NCBI GenBank assembly: GCA_039720395.1
Contig: CM077824.1
Span: 26,427,278-26,491,277, forward strand
DNA length: 64,000 nt
DNA from: Liquidambar formosana
Taxonomy: Eukaryota; Streptophyta; Magnoliopsida; Saxifragales; Altingiaceae
Direction: 5' to 3'
Shown here one piece after another: positions 11,377 to 23,197 of the stretch. How positions within the stretch are numbered: position 1 is the first letter of the stretch; every line of letters begins with the position of its first letter. The position numbers and the translations under genes are program-made. Under the pieces are notes generated by a model. The model was not told the origin of the DNA, did no database searches, and saw nothing but the letters and a program-made list of their open reading frames with translations.

Positions 11377-11900
11377 TGGTTTATTAGAATTTAAACTTTT
11401 GAAGTAAATCATAGAAAAATGTTTGAAATAAATTTGCAGAAAATTTATCTAGTTCACTACTTTAAATGTGAAAATTTATTTGGGCACAGTAGGATCAACA
11501 TAATTTCAAAGTGTGATATATTTGCCCTTAAAGCTTAAATTCTTATTTCCATTTTGTTCAAGTTAACTGGGTAATTGGAATGTGATTTGTAAGTTTCATT
11601 TCTTGTATATTTCTTTTAAATTGTGTATCCAATTTCATTGCTAAATAGATATATGCAATTGCAATTTCCTTTCCAGATAGCTAGTGAGGTATCAATTTTA
11701 TTTACTAAATATTTTATAAATATTAAAAAAAACTAAAATAAAAAAAATTTCAAAGTTTATATGTAGAGATAAATATTGACAAATAGACAGAGATTTTGTA
11801 TTGATAATCAATATTGTTATTACTATTATTCTTTCAAATTCAGATATGTTGTATTTAGAATCATGTAATAGTTGATCATATTTATCTATTATAGTGTTTG

Positions 11901-11940
<40 letters not shown>

Positions 11941-12740
11941 AGATCTTGATATTGTTAAATTGACGAGTTCAATTTTTTTGTCTATACAACATGATCTTCA
12001 ATTGCAACTACGTGAATAAGGTGATTTAATTACGTATAGTTCTACTAGACTAGAATGTATGATGCTTGTGTGGTGTAAAGGTTTATTTGGCTCAAGACTA
12101 TTTAAATCCTTTCTCGGAACGTCTGACCAAACAATAGCTCTATACCTGAAGTTCTTAAAAATATCTAAAATATCGTCTTGATAAAAATCATTTCTAGGAA
12201 ATCATATATATGTGGCATGATTGTTACATTTGAAATTTAAAAAGGATTATTTAAAATATCTTGTAATTGAATTCGATCGGACATTTCTTAGTTGAATCTC
12301 ATTTGAGTAAGGTAGTTAAATATTCTTACTGAGAGTTATTAAATTACTCGTGGATTGAGAACATGTATTTGTTAATTATTTTTTTCAAATCTGCTTATGT
12401 TTGATACAGAGTACTGAACTTATTGGCCAATTGTCATTGATATTCTTTAGTTTTATAGGAAATTATAATTTGTGTTAGTGAATGTAATCACATGTTGTAC
12501 AAGGTAGTATGACAATATGATTATGTGTTGATAAATGCCATGAAATTAAAATTAATAAAATAAATAATCTTAATGTGGGGGTTCACTATATTGGCATGTC
12601 TATATCATTTAAAGTTTGACTAATGTCTATGTGAAGCATTATGTGATGTAGGAAACAAAATGATAATGCTAATATGTTGATGAGATGCAGAATATGATGT
12701 GTGAAATGTGGCTAATCAACCAACTAGAGGTTTGTGAAAA
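11377..12740. other. AT-rich non-coding DNA with an AT microsatellite
   Basis: No gene seen. A pure (AT)n microsatellite lies at 11905-11935. It may be host intergenic DNA or the eroded interior of the copia element whose LTR starts at 13379. Confidence 0.6.
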
Positions 12741-13378
12741 AATGCATTTATTTTATCCATCGAGGGGGATGGGGCTTGAGCCCATAGGGAGTCACCAATG
12801 GAGATAACCTAACCTTTGTGATTGGAGATCCCATGAAGAAGGTTCAATAGGTAGGAATAATCCACAGTGTGTGTGACTCATAAAAAGCACTTTTTACTAG
12901 GAGAGAGTCTCCTCTCCATCCCTATGATAAAAGTGTTATTGATGTGATAGTAAGAAAGAGTTTTACTCTGAATAAGTTCAAAAGGCAGGAACACTTCTGC
13001 AGGGTATAGTCGCAGTACACTTGGAGGACTTACCTATGTGAGAGCCACCGTGAGGCTGCGGTTATGGGTTTGGGCTGGCCCTAAAAACGCTCATGAAAAT
13101 CAAGATATAGCATATGGCTATAAATTGCACTAGCCCGCTTAGAACCACGTCCCATATCAATACTATGTGTGTGACTTATTGAAGTCTGGCTCAAGGGGTC
13201 TAGTTCAAGACTTTGCTTCTATGACTCCTCAAATGGAAACGGCTAATACTAAGTGAGGTTTAAGTTTAGAAAACACCTACGCCTATTCCATAGTATATAG
13301 TTGCCCTATATATATTTTATCTATGTATATATTTATTTCATTTATTTATTTATTGAAGTTTTGAATCTTGTGGGGGAT
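12741..13378 (+). mobile_element. 3' untranslated remnant of a Ty1/copia-like element, with polypurine tract
   Basis: No open frame. It ends in the purine tract TTGTGGGGGAT (13368-13378) directly before the LTR start at 13379, the usual 3' layout of a copia element on the plus strand. How far the remnant reaches to the left is a guess. Confidence 0.5.
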
Positions 13379-14170
13379 TGTTAGAAAATAGGTGATTTTC
13401 TTTAAAGTTTCAAAACTACGGACCACACATATGTACGCACATACGTAGCTTACGTCGACCTGGACTAGCCAGCTGTGTCCTAGCGTGGCTCATGAGAGAT
13501 ATGAAATGGTGCACACGTGACTTTATGGGCTGATTTTATGAGTTTTATTTCATAGACCGTTAGGTCATAATTTCTATAATTTATAAGTGTCGGTTACTAG
13601 CCGTTGGACTTTTATTTCATGTTATTTATTGGGTTGTTATAAAAATTGTTATGACATTTATTAACCTAAACTAATTTCAGCCATATTCTATTATAAATAT
13701 TGGGCTTTTTCTACATGGATGATAGATGGATTCGCATTATTTTCTTCATATTTTTATAAGAGCTTTATTTAGATATTTTATATATTGTTTTTACAGGCAA
13801 CTGATTGTGAATGGGTTCCCCATACTTTTCTTGTGGACGTACTCATAGAAAAGGGAGCTGCAAGCTTTAAGGTTGTATCTTAGAGGTCCTATCGTCCATC
13901 AGCACCTATATGTAGGGAGGTAGTAGTTCCTTTAAGACAGCATGATCTCACGTGCCTTCCCACAATCCAGCTCTTCTTACTCTATTTTATTTTAATTAAA
14001 TATATTTCTTGTGTTGATTTTGTTAATTCAAATTGTGAATATTATTTTATTTATCCAAGTTCAATTTCATTGTAATTGTGATTTTTAATTTGGATTGTAA
14101 ATTATATTCTTGTACAATTTTAATAAATGTTTAGTGTCGTATTCCACAAAATCCATGAATTTCCCCAACA
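13379..14170 (+). mobile_element. Ty1/copia-like LTR
   Basis: 792 bp from TGTTAGAAAATAGG to TTCCCCAACA, preceded by a polypurine tract. A TATA-like TATTATAAATATT is near 13690, and a copia-style U5 with GGGAGCTGCAAGCTTT is near 13855. No second LTR or duplication was found, so this is a 3' LTR or a remnant. Confidence 0.75.
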
Positions 14171-14183
14171 TAATGTTGGGGAA
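14161..14183. repeat. perfect 10-bp palindrome at the copia LTR edge
   Basis: TTCCCCAACA, then TAA, then TGTTGGGGAA. The left arm is the LTR terminus; the right arm lies in the flank. Confidence 0.8.
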
Positions 14184-14194
14184 TGTCAACCGTC

Positions 14195-14497
14195 TTTTTA
14201 ATTGCTTGTCTAATTTGAAATTAAATAATTTAAGAAATTTTACATAATATTGAAGGCACACTTTATCATCTTGAATTTAACAAATTTAAGAAAATGATAG
14301 TTATCATCACAAATAAAAGTGGCAATTCAAAATAGTGGTATTTCTTGAATTCTTTAAAATTGATTCTATAACATCAACTATAATGATAATTACAACATTT
14401 TAAAATATTTTAATTCAAAGTGATAGATTTATGCTTTCAAATCTATGTAAAGTTTTTTGAATTATTTAATTTCAAATTGAACAACCAGACAGGCCAA
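14195..14497. mobile_element. hairpin MITE
   Basis: The left arm 14202-14280 pairs with the inverse of 14490-14411; TTGAAATTAAATAATT is the most conserved part. The whole ~300 bp can fold back on itself and there is no ORF. I cannot assign the superfamily because the outer ends and duplication are unclear. Confidence 0.65.
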
Positions 14498-14884
14498 GAG
14501 AAATTATAGTGTATAAAGCACATATGACCATGTCTGACATATACATGCAGACTGATTAGTCAAACTAGAAATTTTCTGAACTTGTACGTTATGGTCAACG
14601 TTGTAGCTAGGTAGCTCAACCCTCTTCTATTGGTAGATGATTTGGTTAGAAACAATTGAGATTGAGGCTTGGTTTCGAGATAATAAATCACGTTCTTAGA
14701 GTAACCCCTAAGCATGATTTATATCTCCAGTACGTATTTTCCATCGTCTCCATTAATAGAAAAATTGGCTAATATACATAGGCCACCTTTTCCCACTTTT
14801 ACAACGATGCATAAACCCACCAAAGCAAAGTAATGTGAGGAATTTTACCCAAAAAAATAAAAATAAAAAAAAAAACAAAAACAA
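14498..14884. other. non-coding spacer
   Basis: No gene or clear repeat. The right end is an A-rich stretch (14853-14886). Confidence 0.5.
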
Positions 14885-15910
14885 AAGGGAGTGTAAATTG
14901 CCAATAATCCCCTTAAAGTATAAGGATTAGCAGATAATCTTCGTTATGTTTTAATTTTGTCAATGTACCCCTGTGCTCATTTGGGAATTTTAGGCTTACT
15001 AGTGTTAATGGTAAATAGTAAAAAGACCAAAAAACCATTGCACTTTTTCTAGCGGGTTGGGCTGTAACAAGGACCTCACCATTTTTTCCAACTAAAACTC
15101 CACTTTTTTTTGGCGGATTTATTCTTCATAATCCCAACACAAAAGAAAAAAAAAAATTCAAGCAGCAACAGCAGCAGCAGCAAACGAAGCCTTCCAAAGT
15201 TTCTCTGTAACCTCACCTTCGCCTGACCCATGGATGATGGACATTGGACCCTCCCCAGTGGCATCAACAAATGACAATGGAAACGTTTCCATGAGAAGAA
15301 AGCCAAAGAAGCTTCTCTGCAACCTGACCGTCTCACCTGCGCCTGACCTAAATTCGGTCCAAACTCGCTGAAAAATCTGACCCCAAAGGTCACATCTAAG
15401 CCCTCGCTGATGAAGATGATTGTCCTCGCCAGCGATGGTGACATGCTCGCGTTCAGATCTGGGTTGGGTTTGTCAGGGGATGGCTACCCCGTCGAGGAGT
15501 CGTCGCCGCAGCCGCTGCCGCTGCCGGAGAAACTCTATTGCCAATGCTGAGATTAACCTTTCCTCCATCTTCAACATCCATACCCATCCTTCACTAACAC
15601 TGTCGTCGATCCACACCGCCATCGATCCATCCTCACCTACGTAGGGGTTGGGTTTGTGCAGGGGATGGCTACTGCAAAAGAAGGAGATGGAGAGATGAAA
15701 ACGCTGCGTATCACCCGTATAAGGGTATTTTGGGCAAAACGGGCATAGCATGTGACTCACTACCATCGATTTACACTAACAGCGAGCGACAGTGGGGTAG
15801 ATTGTGAAAAATTAGAACACACGGAGGCATATTAACAAAATTAAACTACAAGAGGTTATCTACTTACCCCTTATATTTCAAGAGGGTTTTCTTCATTTTA
15901 CCCAAAAAAG
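14885..15910. mobile_element. non-autonomous long-TIR DNA element (Mutator-like in style)
   Basis: Terminal inverted repeats of roughly 100 bp: the left arm about 14889-15000 pairs with the inverse of 15905-15795. Shared stretches include TTTAATTTTGT and TATAAGG. The interior (15010-15790) is richer in GC than its surroundings, with CAG repeats (15162-15184) and open but unrecognised frames on both strands (15076-15444 minus, 15473-15766 minus, 15420-15644 plus). The interior could be captured gene sequence. No transposase is present and the target-site duplication is obscured by A-runs. Confidence 0.55.
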
Positions 15911-17455
15911 GAAAAAGCAATGTAGGGAACTATCACGGTTGTTTGAGTTGTGCAGTGGGCTTATGGGTCCAGGTCCATGACAGCTATGACCCAAGTGCAA
16001 GACTCATTTGCGAGGAGCCTTGTTCTATTATTTCTCATTCCAATCGGTTTTTCCAACAAGAGAATACTTCTAAGAGAAGTGAAAACAAGACAACATACAA
16101 GAGAGAAGCTAGGACTTGCTTTGACTTTTCTTCCAATTGTTTCAAAACTCTAGTCTGTTCATTCGGTGAGAGTTAAAACTCTTGAAAATTTCAAACTCCC
16201 CAAGAGTTCAAACTCATGAGAAATGGAACCCTTGAGAATTAAAAATCCTTTGTTCGGACGGTAATGAGAAATTATATCTATATATATATATAGATATAAT
16301 TTTTTAATATATACTATAGTATTAAAGAAGGGGTGAGAGATTATGAATAAACTTTAGAAGCAATATACGTATACAACAGAGAAAGATTATTGAACTAAAA
16401 GGGTCCTAGTCTAAGTGTGAAATTAATAAAATTAAACCCTTTTAACACAAGTGCTATTAGTTATATGAAGTTTAGCGGCTTAGGATAGGCGAGGTTGAGT
16501 GATGGGCTATGATATGGCCTGGGCGCAAGTCTACAATATTCAAAGAAAGGAAGTCTTCCTATAGAGATGTCAGAACAAACACCTATGACATATCTCAACA
16601 AAAGCTTGAATGTTTTGCTGTTAAATCAAAATCTCAAGAGATTAATCAAATGGGTTTTTGGTGTAAGATCAAAAAATCAAGATTTCAAAAACCAAAATCA
16701 AGAAATAAAGACCCAAATTTTCAAGAAAAACAAAGCAAAAAAGCTTGAGTTTTCTCATGAAAAGCCGCTAGAATCTCAAATCTGTAAAGGGATTTTAAGG
16801 AGAGAATAAGGCCGAACAAAAGAATGCAAGATCTATAGGGGAGAAGAGAAGAGATATTAACCCAATTAATCTTCTATTATCTTATGAGCAGGGGAGAGGC
16901 CTTTATGGGAAGTTTCTTTGCAAATATACGACAAGGCATTCTGATGGAGTAAGCAGAAGAGAAGGATGTTGGAAGTATAGAAAAACTTCAAAAATATATT
17001 CTTTTCGATTTTGTGACATGCAGGATTTGCCAATTCCATCCACTTAAGACAAGAGTTGTATCACTTGTGGATAACGAGAATTGAAATGTCCGAGAAATCA
17101 AAATCCAAATTTTTAAGCAAAACAAACAAGCGTTTTTTTTTAAGGAATTTGAGTGTAATGGGTTGTCTCAAAAGATTTGGTCTTGTTAATTTGGGTTATT
17201 TTTGTAGTGGAAGGTTAAGGTTTGTAAAGCACAAAGAGACAACTTCATATTTTCTTCATTGTAGTTTTTACTAACCCAAGTTTTGGGTATAAACTCAAGT
17301 GGAGAGACATTGCATTCATGTCTATGATATGGTGGATCGGAATTGCTTGAAACTCGTCCCATGTTTCTTCTAAGCCATTATATGAAATGGTTCAATGTGA
17401 TTATTGGGATATTGTAAATACTAACCTTAAAGCTAGTGGCTTATTTTATTGATCA
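15911..17455. other. non-coding spacer
   Basis: Short open frames (e.g. 15943-16176, 16509-16809) have lysine-rich, low-complexity products with no domain. A short AT palindrome lies at 16275-16300. The right part may be the eroded interior of the LINE that follows. Confidence 0.5.
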
Positions 17456-17520
17456 TGAGAAGAAAAACTATTAGAATACCATCCCTCTTAAGCAAGTTTT
17501 CCTGGAGAATATAGTTAATG

Positions 17521-18300
17521 ATGTTACTGCCATTCCTATTCCTATTAATGGAGCAGAAGACAAATTTTGTTGGGATTATTCAGATGATGGAAAATTTACT
17601 ATCAAATAAGTCATATGGCTTCATAAAGGAAATGAACATCTGGATCATCCTAAGGCCAAGTTACTCAGTAAGGTGTGGAAACTTAATAACCTTCCTCGTT
17701 TGTAGGTGTTTATGTGGTTGCTCATTCAGAATTGTCTTCCTACTATTTTTTATTTTTTATCAAAGAGAGGAATCATCTTGGACAAAGATTGCCCCTTGTG
17801 CAAGAATAGTTTGGAAGATATAACTCACATCCTTGAAATTGTTTGTTCACCAGGGATATTTGGAATCATATTGCTCAATCTTGTCCTACTTCAGAAAATT
17901 TTCAAGGAAAGTTTAGTGATTGGATGGAATTGATTTTTGAAAATCAAAGACTCTTCCACATCGGAAATACTCCCATTCTTGGAAAAAAAAAATATAGCAA
18001 TTTTTTGTTGGACAATTTGGAATATATCATGGGAATCAACTGATTTTTCAAGGTCATAAACCAAACCCGAGTTCTATTTTGGAAATAGCAACAAAATATT
18101 TTAAGGAGTTTAATAGCAACCAAAAAAATATTCATTTTCCTAATACGTACCGCTTACAATCATCAGAGTTTGCATTCTTTCTTTTTGCTTTGCAGGTCTT
18201 TAACTTGGGATATTCCCCTTCCTAGTTTGATGAAACTCAAGTTCGATGGATCTAAAAAGTATAATCAAAAGAATACTACTGTAGGCTATGTGATTTGATA
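17521..18300 (+). pseudogene. LINE (non-LTR retrotransposon) debris: zinc-binding RT region and start of RNase H
   Basis: In translation 17560-17880 shows the zf-RVT pattern common at the 3' end of plant L1-type LINE ORF2. It begins DKFCWDYSDDGKFTIK, then a WKLNNLPRL-like step, then RGIILDKDCPLCKNSLEDIT with H and C positions of the zinc motif. Stops interrupt it, for example after FTIK and after LPRL. At 18225-18300 a KLKFDGS-type start of an RNase H domain follows. The fragment is not functional. Its orientation is plus. Confidence 0.7.
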
Positions 18301-19872
18301 TATCTAACGTCAGACATATGAAACATCGTAAGGAAGATAGTCCTACTGTAGACAATTTGAATGAGTCCCAAAACATGGTGAATTAATTGGCGGATGGAAT
18401 GAAGATGCATTGTGCTTTAGGAAGTACAAGTTTTGTTGTTTTTTGAATCTTTGGAAAGTAGTTGTAAACCATTTGTTGTTACAATGAATAACTCTTCTCC
18501 AAATGCTAATAGGTTTTCCATAAGGTTAGCACATCGGCGGTTGTTTAGAAAGGTGGCCTTAAATAGCTCGTTTTCACAATTAGCGCTTTAATTGATTAGT
18601 TGCTAATGTTCTTCATGCTATAATAGGATCTACCTTTGTAGCTTTTCCATTTGAGTTTGAAAGGCTATCAACATGTCGTAGCTAACTAGTTCACTCTCTT
18701 GAGCATTTTGGTTACCTTAGGTGCTAATGTAGGTTATTGTTACAGCTTGATAAGGTACCATGGCTAACGTTATAAGTTTGGAGATAAAGAAAAATCACAA
18801 GTCATTGGAGATGTCCTATGGAATTATTATGATACTAACTTACCTTAAAAAAAAAAAAAAAAAGAAGTATTATGATACTGATAATGGTGTTGGTATGGTG
18901 CCTATCTAAGAAACTTCAACGATCAAGTCACTAGAGAATCCATAAAGAGCTAAGCACCCTATTACTAATGAGTGTATGGAATACCTTGACCGTTTTGGTC
19001 GAAAGCTTTCATAGCTATTTTTGCTTGGGTAATTGAGAAACTGAACTTTTTTTTATAGCGGTTAGGTTTGATTAACAATTTTTTGGGTTGTCACTAGTGA
19101 ACTCTGTAGTCTTTCCACATTTTCTAGTTGTCACCTATGAGCGCAATAGCCTTTCCGAAATTCTTAGAAAAAATAATTTTTTTTAAAGAAGGAATTTTAT
19201 GAAGACTAAACTTCACTGGATTTGGTCTCATACTATTAATTTAAAGCAAAAATTAAAGAAACAAGACATAATCATACAATAGTATTACAAAATAAACACA
19301 TAAAAATCTGTCATAATTGGACTTAGGCTCAAGTGAACAACCCATATTCCTCTTTACAAAATCAAAGTCCAAGTAGTTCCAAAGGGGAGAGAGATTTTTC
19401 CTTTCATGTGGAAATATAAACTTAATTTAAATCCATAAATTCTAACGTTAAGGGAAAAAAAAAAAAAGGATAAAATTGTTAATTTAATTAAAAATATGAT
19501 TTTTGGAAGATAAAAGTTGAATTTTGGATTAAAATGACAAAAAAATTAGGGTTTAGGGTTAATATTCCCTGATAAATGGAAGAACCACGAGGAAGAGGCC
19601 GGATAATCAGTAATCACATGCATTAATCAACCACAAGCTTTTTTTAATTAAGAAATTGGAATAGGACTATCTTCCTTAAACTTCATATTAACAAGCATTT
19701 TAATTAAGACAATGATGACGATGGCAACCTCATGGCGGTAAAACGACAACATCAACCAAATCTCTCTCCTCTTCCTGATCTCACTTAAATAAATTGTGAA
19801 TCCATTGGCCTGAAAACTCATGTTGGATCTCTTCCACACATTGAAAATGAATGGAAACAGATGAGTATCTTC
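18301..19872. other. non-coding spacer with poly(A) tracts
   Basis: No gene. An A17 run at 18846-18862 is flanked on both sides by TATTATGATACT and may be the tail of the LINE debris. Another A-run lies at 19449-19468. Confidence 0.5.
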
Positions 19873-20094
19873 TAAATTTCTGATGTTACCAAGGATATAA
19901 GACCTAGAAGGGGGGTTGAATAGATCTCTTCAAATTTTTATCTAATATTTAATTAATCCATTTATGAAATTCCCCCAATCACATACCATTCAATCACATA
20001 AACAAAGTAAAGAAAAAGCAAAGGATGACACACGAAATTTTTACGTGGGGACCCTAATAAAGGGAAAACCATGAGACCACAGTCCACCTAAAAC
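19873..20094 (-). mobile_element. left part of an old SIRE-like LTR (outer copy)
   Basis: Resembles the U5 end of the LTR at 20095: AAATTT, then ACCAAGG, then CTAGAAGGGGGGTTGAATAG. It is cut at 20094 by the gag-only element and continues at 31658-32358 and again right of 33587. Confidence 0.6.
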
Positions 20095-21132
20095 TGAAAT
20101 TTCGGTTCTACCAAGTCTGTAATACCTTGAAGGGGGGTTGAATAGGTATTATAATTTATCTCACCCAATTTTTATCCAATTAATTCAAACCCAAAAATCT
20201 ATCAATCAATTACACAATAAATCAAACCATAAAACAGTAAAAATATCACAAGAGAATTTTTACATGGAAAACCCTAGCAGGAAAAAACCATGGGACCTCA
20301 TCTAGTTAAAGCGAATCCACTAAGAAAGCAATGAGTACAAGACACAATACTAATAAATCTCACGGACTTAAGTAATTGCCTTCACTCCCATGATCCATCT
20401 ATCGATCTCCATGTCTTTACGACTTTAGATAGCATCCGACCTCTTTCAAGTGATTTTCTAACCCACAAGCTCGCAAGCTTGATCTCCATTGCAATGGCTC
20501 TGGTGAACTCCAACCACACACACTCAAGGAGATGTTGAAGGTTATGGTTTGAATGAATCTCTAGAGCATATAAGTGAAACCCCTAGATAGAAGAGCTCTA
20601 GAGAGAAGCAAGATATTCAATGAAAACCCTAATAGGGAGAGGTTTGCTTAGCCTCCTCTATTGTAATGGTCTCTATATATAGAGATTAAGAAACCCCAAA
20701 AGAATAGGAGTCGAAATCAAATCAAATAGGAAGGTTTTAATAAGTTGAAAAACTGATTTTTACAAAGCTTGATCTATTGAGCCGATTGATCGGGTATAGC
20801 AAAGCTGAAATGGCAAATCCAAAATAGTACTAATTAATCGGCCCTCAATCGCGATCGATCGGATTGCGCTGTTATATTTTTAAAAACCTTATAAATCAAT
20901 TTAAAATCTTTTCAAAATATTCTTGAAAACATAGAGATGTTTAAAAGCAATTTTCCACCTAAGGTATAGGGCAACTAAAGTCACTTACCTTCCCTATGAA
21001 TGAGTATGAGTCGCATAACTTTAAACACTAGATATTTAACGCACCTTTGCATCTTCACATGTCTTCAATCAACCCAAGACTCAACCTCACTTTGGCACGG
21101 AATTTGAGAACATAAAAAATATGGACTTTACA
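20095..21132 (-). repeat. 3' LTR of the SIRE-like element
   Basis: On the minus strand it runs from TGTAAAGTCCATA (21132) to GAAATTTCA (20095), 1038 bp. It contains CTCTATATATAGAG as a TATA region and two pairs of GATCGAT-type palindromes. Confidence 0.9.
20671..20870 (-). promoter_or_regulatory. LTR promoter: paired CGATCG-type palindromes and TATA
   Basis: Sense strand minus. Palindromic words cluster at 20870-20835 (CGCGATCGATCGG with TTAATCGG 21 bp away) and at 20795-20765 (CCGATTGATCGGG). The spacer between them holds TTTGCCATTTCAGC. The TATA region CTATATATAG is at 20682-20673. Confidence 0.65.
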
Positions 21133-21146
21133 ATATCCCCATTTGG
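21133..21146 (-). promoter_or_regulatory. polypurine tract of the SIRE-like element
   Basis: CCAAATGGGGATAT on the minus strand directly precedes the LTR start TGTAAAGTCC. Confidence 0.75.
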
Positions 21147-22259
21147 CAATTCTGTGACAAAACTAACCTAAATCTCAACATGAGTATAAGACCTATTCCC
21201 AAACGATAAAACTGAATAAGTCCCAAACTCAATTGAGAATTACAACTAGGTAAAGAAATATTACATGGAAAGAACCAAAAAAAATACTAACTCTCACACT
21301 CAACCTATCAACCTGTGATCTGCAAACAATAATAAACAATGCTCAGCATAATATCATGGAATAGAAACGAACAAGCTCAAGATATGCAATAAAAAATCAA
21401 AGATATTCTCCCTCAAGCATACAAACTCAAAGATATTCTCTCCTTTTTTGTCATGAATTGATAAAGGAAACCACATATATAAAAGAATGAAACCATGGGA
21501 TTTCATTAACCAAGCTTAAGGAATCATATTAGAGAGATGAATACATCAAAGTAACACCAGAGTCCTAAGCATGACTTCATGAAGCTAAAAGCTAACATAA
21601 ACCTAACAAGATAAATAAATTCTAAACTAGGATCCAATCTCAACACCATCATCATCAACATCATTCCTCATAAATAAAAAAGAAAAAAGAAAAAAGAAAA
21701 AAAGAAAAATCCTCATATCAAGAGTATATATAGAAAAGAATATATACTCTAGATGAGAGCATAAGAGATAACAACACACAATCACTTTCTCAATCACTCT
21801 TAACTCCCCCTCAAATAATACACAAAAAGAAATAAAAAAACAAAAACATGTGCACTTGACAATACGAGGATATGTTAGTGTGTTCCATAAATATAGAAAA
21901 AGAACTAAAATTGAGACACCATCCCACAATATAGAAGCACATGAGTCATTAAAGACATAATTGTAAATGTGCAATAAAGTCCAACACACTTATGCACGAT
22001 TAGAAAAGTTATTCAAGAAAGTTCACATGCTAAGTGTATAATGCACCGACAACGTTAACGGGTTGGTTGGCAAAACTACTCATGCTAACCATAGTCTAAC
22101 AATTTCAAAGAAATAAAAAAAAAAAAAAAAGAATTCAAATCATGTTAGAATCGAAAAGATTGCTTTCACCCTTTGTAATTTTGTTCCTTTTCTTTTTCTA
22201 TGAGCTTTAGGAAGTATTTTGTAGGTATCAAGTATTTGTACCTTTCCCATATTTTTCCT

Positions 22260-22299
<40 letters not shown>

Positions 22300-23197
22300 T
22301 ATTTTATTGAAGCTCAACATCAATATACATATATACATATATATGTATATATATATATTTATATATATGTATATATATGTATATATGTATATATATATAT
22401 ATATAATTATCAACATGATAGCTTTCACACTTTCACGCAGCCAGCCCTCTCCATGGATTACCTCACATTAGCTTCGAACAACTCAAAGGTAGTCCTTTTC
22501 ATGAGACATAGGGATATGCATAACATATAGGTTATTCAAATTCTGGCATTCCAAGAAATTTTAAGACATAGATTAAACAATTCATAGAATTAGCCTATAA
22601 CCCCAAAGTCATGTGTTGGTGTAGTGTAAAGTGTATAGCATGCAAATTCCAAACTACTCCACTAAGTGTGCTTAAGAAAGCGAGACTAAATATCAAATTT
22701 ATTAACATATAAATTTCAACTCAATATGACAATCACGAAGGATATAGTCTCAAATCTTAGTGCAAATCATATATAATTAAAACACACAACTAGCCAAGAA
22801 TGGCAAAGCACACAAGAAAATCTTTTTGCTTTTGTTTGTTTGTTTTTTTTTTTTTTTTTTTTTTATAAATATTTTTCATATCAATGAAAACTAAAAACAA
22901 ATAAACTCCAAAGAAAAACAAAACACACACACAAAAGCAATAAATCTAAATCTCCATAACTCTAGGAACAACATGAATAACATAGAGAAAAGATCAAACC
23001 TAGAGCACTATGGATAGTTTAAGGTCTTTGCGGACCAAAGGTAGTTTAGAGTCATCTCGAACTTAAGCTAACTCAACTGGAACCTAGCACAATGCCTTTA
23101 CCCTCCTTTTGCACAACACTAGCAAATGGGTTAAGACATTCAGAATCCTTTTTCTTCACCTATTCTTTCCTAGCAATGAATCTCTTTCTAGGAATAC
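21147..23197 (-). other. internal non-coding region of the SIRE-like element
   Basis: This is where pol would be expected, but no RT or integrase motif is seen on either strand. It holds a pyrimidine tract with a T-run of ~36 (22263-22298), a TATA/TATG microsatellite (22325-22405) and a second T-run near 22843-22864. Open frames here are low-complexity. Confidence 0.7.

Noticed and set aside
15076..15766. Overlapping frames of 74-122 codons as genes
   Set aside because: No domain, they overlap on both strands and lie inside a long-TIR element; at most captured fragments.
21627..22428. Frames with long hydrophobic or Tyr/Ile-rich products
   Set aside because: They read A/T-rich tracts and the TATA microsatellite in the internal non-coding part of the gag-only element.
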